Shown here: piece by piece, positions 44,901-53,139 of the stretch
Numbering within the stretch: position 1 is the stretch's first letter
Layout of the letters: each line of letters starts with the position of its first letter
DNA from: Symsagittifera roscoffensis
Taxonomy: Eukaryota; Xenacoelomorpha; Acoela; Convolutidae
Length of the DNA stretch: 64,000 nt
Direction: 5' to 3'
NCBI RefSeq assembly: GCF_963678635.1
Contig: NC_087065.1
Location: 68,884,956-68,948,955 of the forward strand
Notes under the pieces: model-generated
What the model was told of the DNA's origin: nothing
Databases searched by the model: none
The model's input: only the letters and a program-made list of their open reading frames with translations
Made by a program: the position numbers and the translations under genes

Positions 44901-47900
44901 TCGGATTCGTCCAAATTCTCTACTACTAGGAAGCTCATCCAAAGATGTCTCCCTCCGAGCTGCAGTGAGATGATCGGGGTTCGCCCGGTGACATAGATCG
45001 CTCCCTGATTGGCAGCTGCCAACCTGATGTTTGTCGGTATGAGATCCGACCTCTCAAAACCCATGTCGGTCCAAGTTTTGACTGGCATGACACTGACTAC
45101 TGCTCCCGTGTCTAGCAGTCCCTTTACTGAAAGCTGTCTGCCTTGCACGTCCAGAACGTGTGCGGCCAGATCTGCCTCGCAACCAATATGCACAGCATCT
45201 TGCTCGAGCATCGCGTTGTGTCCGATTCGTCTGACATTCAGTTCCTCTTGACCAATGTATATCCGGCCAACCTGATCGTTCGCATCAGTTATGTGAGCTT
45301 TCGTGTAGATATTGATGCCATCCACGTTCATCAGAATCGGGTAAGGGCCATGGACATCGATATGATGTCCGTCCACTTTCATCAGCCTCGGACCTCCCGT
45401 TGTGAGCAGCGCTCGCACTGCCCTGGAGTCCAGTTTGGGATCCTTCTCCTTCAGGTAGTCGGCATAGATGTCCAGGTGGACCAGTGTAATCTCGGATGGC
45501 TCGCTCAGGTTCTTGACCACCTGGTGCCCTGCGACTGAGATGATAGACATTATTTTGGTCCCTGCCTTCGTCATGCCGAAAGTCTTGCCAGATATAACGT
45601 TCAGTTTTAGTCCCTGTTTCTTGGGCTCTTTTTCATCTTCTGCTCTTGTCGTCTTACTCAGGACATTAAGACTTTCCCGAAGATCTGTGCTCTCCAGCTC
45701 CGACCTTACCCATTGCTCCACTTCTTTCGTGGCAAGGTCCTGTTTGACATTCTGCAGCGCTGTCCTTGCCGCCAGGCCGTAATCCACCTTGAGTGGACTA
45801 GACGACTCTGCTTCGAGGTTCGAGGCTACCACCTCGTCAGGCCATGTCTTAACCTTTTTGGTCGCAAAGGTGCTCGGTGTCGTTTCCTTTCTCCGAGATT
45901 CAGCCTCGTTCATCAGACGTGCTCGACTGGCCTTGACACCCGAAAGCGCCTCTTCGTGGCGGGGATGTTTCGCGTCCGCTACTGCGTCCCAAAATTGAGT
46001 ACAATCCGACTTGAAGTGTCCCTCCAAATTACAGAAGAAACACCTCGGACCATATTTCATGATGAGCCCTCTCACGTACTCTTCATGATCCTCGTCGGTC
46101 GCGTCAGCGTCCTCGAGAAAGTAGCCTATGGCCTTCATGTTCTGTTTGTATGCAGAACACGCAGAAACGTGATGGTCCATCGAACCACAATTCGCACACG
46201 ACCTCCTCTTGTCCATGTCATCGCGAGGTTTGTACCAACTGGAATTCGCACCAGTGTTTGTCCCGCTATAGTTGCCATAATTGCTGTAACGGTTTTGCGC
46301 CCTCGGTTTTATCAGTAAATACTCGCGTGACTTCATACGCAAGTCGTCGGGCGTGGGTACCTGGTCAAGCGACAGGGTGAAGTGAGTGGCCAACATCGTC
46401 TTCAACTCCTCACTCCTTACACCATCCATGAACTTCGAAGCGATCGCCAAGTTTCGTTCGGATATTCTCTCATCCGGGTTGCTCCTCCTCCTGAGCAATT
46501 CAAGGTCGTCCAAGAATTTATCTATTGATTCTTCATCTCTCTGACGCCTCTTCTCGAACTTCACCATGGCCTGGTGCCCTTGTACTCCAGAGCCGAAACG
46601 ATTCAGCAGGATGTCGAATATCTTGCGAGCGCTATCCCTCTCATTGGCTCTTTTCGCCATTACACAATTTAGTGCAGTACCCTCCAAGTTGCTCGTCAGC
46701 GCGCTGCACTCTTGTTTCTTGGAGAGATTCTCTTCCTCAAAGTGTAACTTCATCACCTCTATCCAAGTATCAATGCAGCCGTCCGACTCGTCTTTATATG
46801 ACTTTGGCTTTTTCAGTGTTCTTCTTGACCTCTCTCCTCTCTCGGTTGACTTCGAGAGCTTGGTGATGAATGTTTCAAGAGATCTGTTCAGAGGCTCAAA
46901 CATCGAGGCATACATCGTTGTGTCTTGTGAGACTGTAGTCAGATCTGGTACTGAACTGACTTGTGGCACGGTTGGCAATCTTGTCTCCGGGGTGGCATCT
47001 GCCTCCGGTGGGACTGGATTTGTCCAGCCAGGCCTCTGCGGGGCTGCCCTTGGCCGCTCCTTGTTTCTATGTTCGTAGTTCGTTCTCGAGCCTTGCTGGG
47101 CTCTGGCACTGTTGCCCGTACCATCTCCAACGTTCGCATGGCGTGAGCGCTCCCTTGAGTTGGAATGCTCCTGCCAACTATTCCCATTCAGGATCGCGTC
47201 AAGCTTCCGCATCATCAAGTCAGATTTGGCGTCCAACCTCCTTTCCAGGCCAGTCATCGTTTGGGCGTAGGTATTATCATGATCATTCAACAATCGCTCG
47301 ATCTCTCTTGTCATCCTAGCCTCTCTTTCCTCTGACTCTTTGTTTGCCTGTGCCAGGCTCTCGGCCAGGCATTGATCGGTGTCACGAATCAATCGAGCCT
47401 GATCAAACCTCGCCTGCGACTTCACGTGCGTTAGCTCATCTTTCGAATTCTCTCGACCATGGTGAGCTCTCTCGTCAACTTGATCTATCCTCTTAGTCAT
47501 GTCTCGCCTCAATTCATCCAGGCCATTCATCACACCAGCGAACATATCACTTATGTCACCAGCTGCCCCCAATGGCGGGGTTAGCCCCAGAGAAGACGAG
47601 GTCAGCTGCGGCGGTAGCCTAGTACTTGATGACGCACCGCCCTTTTGCTTGTGCATTGACGTCATCAGTCTGTCGAACGTTGATGATGCTCCCATCGTTA
47701 TCCCATCTGACATAGGCCTGGTCGGCGAGGCAGAAGACGCCTCCCTGCTCATGTCGTTCCTTGGGCACGGTGTGAAGTTCACATCCGGATGGGTTATCTC
47801 CGGGTAGCCATCACTGGAAGTCAAACCTACAGTTGGTAGTGACGCCATGCGTTCGTCGTACAAGGACTTCCAACTCTTCTTGGCCTTCGAGAACGTCTGC

Positions 47901-48418
47901 TCTTCACCCGGACTCATACTCGACATCATCGCGTTGTTACTCTGTTTGGCCAAGGATGAGTGTGCACTTGTCAGATGTGAAGGTTCCCTTCTCCATTTAT
48001 AGCTCTTAGTCTCTGACTTGGACATTCCCCTGTACAACACCTCCTCCCGAGGTTCGACCTCGGAACGCTCCGAGGTCTCCTCTGTCCTCTCGATTTCCTC
48101 TCGTTCGAGGACCCCGTCTGGCTCAAAGTCGGGTCGAATGAGCGTTCGCTCCCCTTCGTCAAAGGGATCCACCGGCGTTTCGCTCGCAGGCTCGGCCTCG
48201 GCGCTCCGCCCTTGATTGCCATCAAGGTTTTTCTCGCTCCTTAGTCTCATTTCGATCACTGAAAGATCAGGTTGACCTTTAGTCGATTCGTCTTCAGCAA
48301 ACGCGTCGGAAGCGCTGCTAAACGAGGTTTGGCTACGCCTAGTTCTAAATTTCCGCGTGCTTCCCTTGCTTAGCCTGGGAATTTTAGTAGTCGATCCTAA
48401 CGAGTCCCTGCGCTGCAT
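38936..48418 (-). CDS. Giant element ORF1: Gag-Pol polyprotein with C-terminal macro domain
   Basis: 3160 aa from ATG 48418 (the frame opens at a TTG at 48478). Order, in residues from the ATG: coiled coil about 300-410; Gag about 520-690; CCHC knuckles about 741-754 and 793-806; aspartic protease LLDTGA about 1101; reverse transcriptase about 1460-1680 with YVDD at 1588-1591; RNase H about 1730-1850 with its acidic residues; a spacer of about 500 aa with SGES repeats; integrase zinc finger about 2380-2420; integrase core with D (QIDHQ), D (QSDNG) and E (LVERQN); integrase C-terminal SH3-like domain about 2655-2712; an acidic linker; and a macro domain about 3010-3155. The macro part resembles TARG1/OARD1 ADP-ribose hydrolases (YLCFLVTK, SLVLALTRLRDFLVERGVT, SLSLPVYDP). 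Gag and Pol share one frame with no shift. Pol order (RT-RNase H-integrase) marks the Ty3/Gypsy group. All visible catalytic motifs of Pol are intact. Confidence 0.93.
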   Translation of the reverse strand: MQRRDSLGSTTKIPRLSKGSTRKFRTRRSQTSFSSASDAFAEDESTKGQPDLSVIEMRLRSEKNLDGNQGRSAEAEPASETPVDPFDEGERTLIRPDFEPDGVLEREEIERTEETSERSEVEPREEVLYRGMSKSETKSYKWRREPSHLTSAHSSLAKQSNNAMMSSMSPGEEQTFSKAKKSWKSLYDERMASLPTVGLTSSDGYPEITHPDVNFTPCPRNDMSREASSASPTRPMSDGITMGASSTFDRLMTSMHKQKGGASSSTRLPPQLTSSSLGLTPPLGAAGDISDMFAGVMNGLDELRRDMTKRIDQVDERAHHGRENSKDELTHVKSQARFDQARLIRDTDQCLAESLAQANKESEEREARMTREIERLLNDHDNTYAQTMTGLERRLDAKSDLMMRKLDAILNGNSWQEHSNSRERSRHANVGDGTGNSARAQQGSRTNYEHRNKERPRAAPQRPGWTNPVPPEADATPETRLPTVPQVSSVPDLTTVSQDTTMYASMFEPLNRSLETFITKLSKSTERGERSRRTLKKPKSYKDESDGCIDTWIEVMKLHFEEENLSKKQECSALTSNLEGTALNCVMAKRANERDSARKIFDILLNRFGSGVQGHQAMVKFEKRRQRDEESIDKFLDDLELLRRRSNPDERISERNLAIASKFMDGVRSEELKTMLATHFTLSLDQVPTPDDLRMKSREYLLIKPRAQNRYSNYGNYSGTNTGANSSWYKPRDDMDKRRSCANCGSMDHHVSACSAYKQNMKAIGYFLEDADATDEDHEEYVRGLIMKYGPRCFFCNLEGHFKSDCTQFWDAVADAKHPRHEEALSGVKASRARLMNEAESRRKETTPSTFATKKVKTWPDEVVASNLEAESSSPLKVDYGLAARTALQNVKQDLATKEVEQWVRSELESTDLRESLNVLSKTTRAEDEKEPKKQGLKLNVISGKTFGMTKAGTKIMSIISVAGHQVVKNLSEPSEITLVHLDIYADYLKEKDPKLDSRAVRALLTTGGPRLMKVDGHHIDVHGPYPILMNVDGINIYTKAHITDANDQVGRIYIGQEELNVRRIGHNAMLEQDAVHIGCEADLAAHVLDVQGRQLSVKGLLDTGAVVSVMPVKTWTDMGFERSDLIPTNIRLAAANQGAIYVTGRTPIISLQLGGRHLWMSFLVVENLDESDQFILGRDFVRNFDVTIDLNDGLIRIRDPERKYEKRPLNKILINQAKVPIFLDRKVRLKPNQAVIATFRMRNLNELSNDRQVCLVPNPNSKSSAILGRSFSLTQSGLCVSVLLNTEATTVTIQRGKKLGYALPLNTDFLSVENLKKFDVTKCPLHANQECIMKRVIELKSSRKLFSMKSETDDGLSSCSNFPERPTEAELAANRPVLPEIEHLKGKISDKELDSLRAVLNRNADVFSKHKADIGCCNFVEHEIEIEEGSVPHREGARRMTPNKSEACRKEIEMLMEYDMIEPSKSPWACGVVMAKKKGGQLRFCCDFRYLNAVTIKDAYPIPRIDESLSKLGDAKFFTTLDLGSAFWQVPLRKQDREKTGFACELGLFQWKRMPFGLCNATATFQRLMAQALTSVTKKYGNLIMCYVDDVVIATPTLEDHIERLEEVFSCMKQAGLKCKPSKCEILKDSIKYLGRLVDKHGVRPDPEAVEAVLTWKAPKTDTQLMSFLGFANYYREFIKGYADKIYPMQKLMRNKGKKFTWTDEAQVSFENIKRELCEAPVLGMPTEKGMFVLDTDASVVAISGILHQEQEWNGRTVLRPIAYGSKVLSDTEMKYGAPKAEMFAVITFVEKYRAYLGSAPFKLRVDNRALAWLKTYSMDQSYIGRWIVRLDGYHMIIEHRTRDKHQNADSLSKKTEFYERLEEKQVNQSEIKDGFSFLDKETYDELPLTRWLDKSGHPIPGHPDLPVETAAEIKLLARGEPVPLDLLVRSNLVQQELTRLGINSIALLNKTVNVAPDVMGKLRDLLDREVDRHDREWRETMQRLTVTERTEKRPVSIRSRGVERDCRSIVNQLVTSMPKEVLLRTSFTEYGTSNQNQATEEVRIRSKSSFTRRVHFTDAKEEYEPSPDCSSMDETMSGESDTFEPVKDVSSDESDIFEPVQDDLSGERLTRPPRGRILSGESGSKRPMDRVLSGESRNISDNLEYDVEESVVSSGDSRPQSWDNTSETTSNSDVSEIAIHSLLVDWKQRGLDREIHQDPDRDRYTSDEEGTVVDNAADELELIAVSKRPTRLLPHGTVVRTNLEPSVQEATPLKKIWCVKLMDDAHAPEIMSGQMNVVKTYLKARYRLSDLLRAQRNDRMTSSLKRWIENGAPDKGDLEEDSYKILKQFYLKRKDLLYLNKDGIVACKRKEEDKVLYKYNSIVLPQLYQTELLFRSHDQMGHQGVDKVYNRIQKRFEWPGLKKACEKWIAACLSCQQAKDPRKLRFPLQSIESSGFNEVVQIDHQKICMTATGYNQVLVMIDHFTKYAEAAPCMTASAEETCDHLINVWIARHGCPITFQSDNGKAFVGDLTKELMKRSQVAQAHSTTYHPQTNGLVERQNRTLVSMLRVYCSRYMDDWDKHLPQVMGAYNSTEHSTTGISPHMMLTGHEKALPLTFFYPEYEGKRTAPQTYVRDVIRRQQDLNDLCRRNTQQAQIRQKRRFDKRTADAKAYSVGDYVWVFQEVVPPKGTKKLLKKWRGPFQITEVHQGGRFYRLSTGRAAHYENIKPHNASSEDWCIPADMQEGDYLIVDPACEVNERGTRDKNDGNEMVDNCDLPLDLELTERVEVDDETLPYAEEDWDCPEQTEIDKGIQPDFPLTMETRQSKRGKNQKKYNPYGEDFVVDRIVVSDVIDSLVGLDEVAMLEEIDLVNDMDQDWIDDRSEPEVEFEPEAEQTHEQELTNLRVLEWLHDLPTDPKETILTIQDVDRDGVKYISHDNTESNWVAPDGPLRVPQSNLGLLDFGRSTGTSMDIFVRGVGVGLTHTENLIIKKLKSARETGELETEGENAKKPPFGRIFESYFDLPNHYSNNIVITDSDFILTERTCAIAITADVSFKTALAADFKREYKNIEFLWKQRPGVGGMIALPPVASQIPGKYLCFLVTKATDRQHVNPESLVLALTRLRDFLVERGVTSLSLPVYDPNRGKLHPRELYALVHVIFSETDIEVYLHKKYYLSIC

Positions 48419-48844
48419 AGTTTTGTACAAAATGGAAGTATTCGTAATTTGATGGCAATGCAAACGTACCACAAACAAGATCTAGTTAAATCACTTAACG
48501 CTGCCTACTCGATTCCGTCAGTATCAAAATGTCTCTTAGATCTCTCACGACTAAATTAGTGACTCAGCTAAAGTTACACACAGGGTCTACCCAGTATTGA
48601 TATAATGCTAACTCAACCCGGTTGTATAGTATAACAGTATCACTAAGTTTCCACAAGATATAATCGACACACAAAACACAATCGATAATCAGATAAGAAT
48701 ATCCTACAGGTGACAGCGACCTTTTGTCAGTATCAATTTATCGCCACACAATTTATCAAGTCACTGCTTTGTTAAAATTAAACAATCTTCGATAAAAAGC
48801 AGTGATGATTCAGAAATAGATAAATAAAACTTAGTCTTAAAGAA

Positions 48845-49195
48845 AAAGACTTCCCCCAATCGGAACGATCCGAAAGAACGAAGCCCAGGACACAGTCTTC
48901 TCAAGTGGGTGTGTATTTGCCTAATACACCCACCGAGGTCTTCTTTTAGGTGTCCTGCGATTGCCCGAGCTGTCCTACTAAGTAGCTCAAGGCAACCTCT
49001 TGGTCGAAAATTCGTCAAATCTATGAAAAAGCTCTCCCACACTCGGACTGCTCCAAGTGCACGAGAGTAGGGAACAATTCTTCTTCTCAAGTGGGTGTGT
49101 ATTTGCTTAATACACCCACCGAGGTCTTCCTTTATTTGTTCCCGGATTGCCCGAACTTTCCTATTAAGTAGCTCAAGGCAACCACTCAACCAAAA
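48845..49195 (-). repeat. Tandem duplicate (about 180 bp) with conserved hairpins and open frame
   Basis: Two diverged copies (about 48845-49015 and 49030-49195). Each contains gtgggtgt, a 13-nt loop and acacccac (48905-48933 and 49091-49119). A minus-strand frame without stops runs through both (48761-49189, opening at TTG, no early ATG), giving two similar peptides that share KEDLGGCI and QIHTHLRR. Whether this is coding or only a conserved RNA structure cannot be decided here. Confidence 0.65.
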
Positions 49196-51527
49196 TCACA
49201 ATCAAAAAAAAATTTTGTTCGGGTACTTCTAATACACCCAATATAGAATCCAAAGTTGATCACGAATTTCCGGGTCAGAATGGATTCTTATGATCCTGAT
49301 AAGCACGCCTAATATCCTAATATGATCCTAATTAAATGGATATTTTCCGTTTCCCAAATTGCCACAGAAGGTTTACTCAAGTCTCTTACAAGGAGGGTCG
49401 CTAGAAGGTTTAAGACACTCCGGAGGGTTACCTCGGAGGGTACCTCAATCACTCAAGTTACTTAGGAGGGTATCTTAATCACCCAAGTTACTTCGGAGGG
49501 TCCCCTTAAATTTACTAAGGAGGGTCAATAAGATGCTTAATACGCTCCGGAGGGTCACTTCGGAGGGTACCTCCAAAATTTTCAAATTTTCTGATCTCAC
49601 TTGGAAGGTTCTCCTACTAGCTTCAAAAAGCGTCAAAATAAGCTAAGGGTTCTAGGGGGAGCTGTTTCAACTTCTTAGGGTGATCTCGTGGAAGTTTTCC
49701 ACTAAGGAGGGTTGCTAAAGGGTTTAGCTGACTCCGGAGGGTCACTTCGGAGGGTTCCCCCTAAAATCAAGAAAAAGGGTTAAATCACCGCAGTAAAGCC
49801 TCTGAAAGCGGTCTACCTGACTTAAGACTAGGTTGGCTGACACGGTCAACCTTCCCAGTTGAATAAAAAGATGTTTTGATAAAATTTTCTGCCGCTCGGA
49901 GGGTTGCCCGTTACTTGGACCCTCCGAACCAACAAATTCTAAAAAATTTTTCTTTTCCGAAATAATCAACCCAAAAACGGTTGCGATTCGGAAAAGTGGT
50001 CAAAAACGTCGACTTATGGTACCAAAATTATCCCGATCGGATAACTAGTCTTTGAGAAATCGCCAAAAACGCGTTCGTCAAAATGGCCTTTTTCACCACC
50101 TGTGTAGGATCTGAAAGACTTTTTTCGCAATTCCGGTCGAAAGTGCCTAAAAATACTTGAAATGAGCGTAGTAGCCCTGTACGGCACTGGAATAATGCAA
50201 AAAACCGGACCAAAATTGGTTTAGAAACAAAAATTTGGCCAAAAACTATCAAATTTGGACCCTCCGATTCCTTCCTTTTCCAAACCTTAAGTCGTTAGCT
50301 CTATCCACGGAGCTACTCGGAGGGTTATCCAAAAATTTCTCTAGCAACCGAGCACGTTATGCTAGCACGCTCCTAACGCAAAAAATTTTATTGCTCTAAC
50401 TCTAAAAACTCAAAAAATCGATCCCCAAAACAGATTGACAAAATACAGAAAATTATCAAAATTTTGGTCGAAAAATTCTCGTTTTCCTAACTTCTACTGA
50501 ATCTTTGCTCACGCGGTTTCTTTAATAAAGGGGATCGAACTACGTGGCTACTCTCTATATAAAAGCTTTTTGCCTATCGGAAAAGCTCGGATATCCGAAA
50601 ATTTGGGGGTCTACAGTTTGGTCGAAAATTGGTAATTTTCGACAAAAAATGCGTGTTTCTTGGGTCTAAATAGGAGATAAGTAATATATAGTAAGGACAA
50701 TAATCTATAAATAGTCGTTAATAAATAGTACTATACCCTCCTTTGCACCAAAATATTCGAATTAAGACCCTTAACTCGGAAATTTGTAATCGATGGAGGG
50801 TACAATCGGACCGCGCCAATCGTGCCCCCCACCACTTAAGTTTTAAGGAAATAGTACCCGAACGATACTAAAATTGCTTCAACGATACCCAACAGTCGTT
50901 GCGGATGTTGTCCTTGATGTCCCTGTTGAGTGTGGAACACGTTGATCAGCCTGCCACTCTACCCTCCGGTCACCGGCAAAATCACCATTAACGTGCTTAA
51001 ACACTCAAATTACACTCGAGGGAGGGTACCCAACCCTTCACCAAAACACACAATCTCTCTATCAGAAACGATATAAATCAATCTGAAACAACAACAAATA
51101 GGAAGGTCAGATCACATCTCGTCCGGAAATAACATATAAACTGTCACTTTATGTTTTTTTACTGTTTTTGGTCTTTTTTGGATTTTTTACTGTTTTTTGT
51201 ACTTTTTTTTGTTTTTAAATAATTATTTTTGGCTTTTTCTTGGTTATACACTATTTTTTTGTTTGGTTTTACGCTTTCTCTTTAATTGTTTTTGGTCCTG
51301 GGACCTCAGGACAAGCGGGCTCTAGATTTCCCACCTAACCCTCCGACCCCCGGAATTTTCGGTGTTAACTAAGTTAAAAAGCTAAATCGTACTAGACGGA
51401 GGGGTACGCACCTTCCCCCTAGTACGAAAACGGTCATTAAGGCCTCTAACTCGGGCATACGCCCGGAGCGGAGGGTACGTCGCTGAAACGCTTGCTGATC
51501 ATGATGGTTTCATGCCTTTAACAGGCC

Positions 51528-51542
51528 CACCCAGGAGCGCCA
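51528..51542 (-). promoter_or_regulatory. Primer-binding site of the giant element
   Basis: In sense, TGGCGCTCCTGGGTG starts 12 nt after the 5' LTR. It begins with TGG, as expected for pairing to a tRNA 3' CCA end. The same sequence at the same 12-nt distance occurs in the smaller element at 58318, which supports function. The tRNA species is not identified. Confidence 0.7.
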
Positions 51543-51554
51543 TAAAAACGTCTA

Positions 51555-52440
51555 TGTAACATTCGCCCAAATATCACACAGCGACGGAGCGTAGAAAAAG
51601 TACCTATTGACGACTGGCAGGCGTCAGTTACCTTAATTCCACTCGTTTTTCACCGTCTCGACCTTGCCAGTTGATTTTCTGGTCTGTCTAGGGCAAAGTA
51701 AAAAGTTACTATTTTTAGGCCATCAGTCAAACGACTTTTGATCAGCTTTCGTTTGCATGCGAACACAACCACATAGCTGAGTCTCGGATCCTCAGACTAC
51801 GTGATTGTCATTAAAAACACGGCTCGAACCACCTATTTCTATATGTTTTTGTGTGACAGTTTTATATTAAATCCATTGGAGATGGATTGACCTTTTCCTT
51901 TCTCTATCTACTCATGCTCTGAAATATTAAATAATAACGGTGTTTAATTCAGATCTAGGACATTACAGCAACTGTTATGGCTAGTTTACACAGTCCCTTC
52001 ACATATAACAGTCTCTGGGGGACCAAGCCTCCGCTCCCGTGATTTTCTTGAGACAACACTCTTATCTCCTATATTTCGTGTCCCGGGAGGGTTCCGTGGT
52101 ATTTCTCTTCCCCCCACTGAAGCCTCCGTCTCCACAAATATCCGTCATTAAGGTCCTTATCGTGTGTTATTGCCACGATAAGAGGCTCCGTAATTTTCTC
52201 GTCTCGGATACAACCGTTCGTCACAAAATATGGCGTCGTTCTGATTTTTCTCTATTTTATTCAAAATGGCCGTCTTTTTTCTATTTCTCAGAAATGTTCT
52301 CCTTCAAATCGAAATTTTAAAAATAAAAATTCCAGAACATTCTGACCCTCCGTCGCAACACTTTTCTGTTCGTAAGGCCTTTAGTCACTTTTTTTTTCGT
52401 CGCGGGAAGGTTATACTGTGTCATCCGGCGGAATGGCACA
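51555..52440 (-). repeat. 5' LTR of the giant element
   Basis: 886 bp, one base different from the left LTR (T at 52148). It should carry the promoter for minus-strand transcription. I do not see an unambiguous TATA box and do not place one. Confidence 0.95.
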
Positions 52441-52946
52441 ATGGTCTACATTGTATCGGCTAGCTCCCTCGAACACAGCCTGGAACAACTTAGCAACCCG
52501 GAAAAAGAACGATTTCTGCTCAAAATATTAGCTTTTCCGGGATTTTCTTTAACACCACAAACCCACAGAAGAACTTCGCAAGCCTACTCTGCAGGGCACT
52601 TCTCGCAGAAAAACGTCAAGTGGTAGTGTGGCACGACGTCAACAATAATTTTATCAACAGCCACCCCACAAACAATTACAGAGCTTGCACTGCAGAGGAA
52701 GTGACAGAAATCCTGAAGACACTAACAAATATCAGCGCAATTGTATACTGTCAGAGAAACTGTACACCAGATACCAGGAAGCAGCTGATCAGCTCGGGTA
52801 TTCTTGTCATTCCTATTACGAGGTGTCTCATTTCAAAGAGGAAGAGAAGAACGGAGCTGGTCAACGAATATCAGGCACTGCAACAAATATCAGGACGTCC
52901 AGCTGGAGCTAAAGTCTTTGCCGATTGTGTTCGAACACCAAGATAA
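52441..52946 (+). pseudogene. N-terminal WHDV module of the Penelope-like element
   Basis: One frame gives FLLKILAFPGFSLTPQTH (52530-52570). Another (52620-52946) gives VVWHDVNNNFINSHPTNN, ISAIVYCQRNCTPDTRKQL and GILVIPITRCLISKRKRR. This pattern recalls an uncharacterised module that I associate with retroelement-like proteins in animals; I cannot name its function. It precedes the RT part and is probably a separate exon or ORF of the same element, since a donor-like gagggtgagt occurs near 53077-53086 and Penelope-like elements are known to keep introns. Confidence 0.45.
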
Positions 52947-53139
52947 CCTGCCAGCTGTTTTGTCCAAGCCTCATTCAAACACAAAAAAGAAATCTCAATC
53001 GAGAAGGAGGGCGGAGAAAGAAGACTGTTGAAAAGAGGCGAGGAAACTGTTGGTCCGACTGTTGAGGAGGCTTCAACGGAGAGGGTGAGTTGGAGTTGTG
53101 TTATTTGTGTTGCTTTGTGTCACGTGAGTTTTTTTCCTC

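Larger units (their letters stand above)
48419..51554 (-). other. Leader (5' untranslated region) of the giant element
   Basis: About 3.1 kb between the 5' LTR and ORF1, unusually long. It holds the offset primer-binding site, many GGAGGGT motifs (plus strand, concentrated at 49390-49760 and scattered to 51480), poly-T-rich stretches near 51150-51290, and a duplicated hairpin region at 48845-49195. Parts near the LTR are homologous to the leader of the smaller element at 58306-60387, for example accgaaaattc in sense. Confidence 0.8.
30618..52440 (-). mobile_element. Giant Ty3/Gypsy-type LTR retrotransposon, 21.8 kb, apparently intact
   Basis: Bounded by two 886 bp direct repeats at constant offset 20937 with a single difference found, both in TG...CA form. 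The element's sense strand is minus: 5' LTR at the right, leader, Gag-Pol ORF1, ORF2, 3' LTR at the left. Both ORFs lack stops over 9.5 and 6.5 kb. Near-identical LTRs and open frames point to very recent insertion. ATG flanks both outer ends (30615-30617 and 52441-52443), a possible 3-bp target duplication, shorter than the 4-6 bp usual for this group. Its GC content is visibly higher than that of the flanks. There is no envelope-like ORF; the second ORF encodes SGNH-type domains instead. Confidence 0.93.

Noticed and set aside
32327-48215. Plus-strand frames of 60-200 codons opposite the two giant ORFs
   Set aside because: Shadows of the GC-richer coding strand; no domain or start context supports them.
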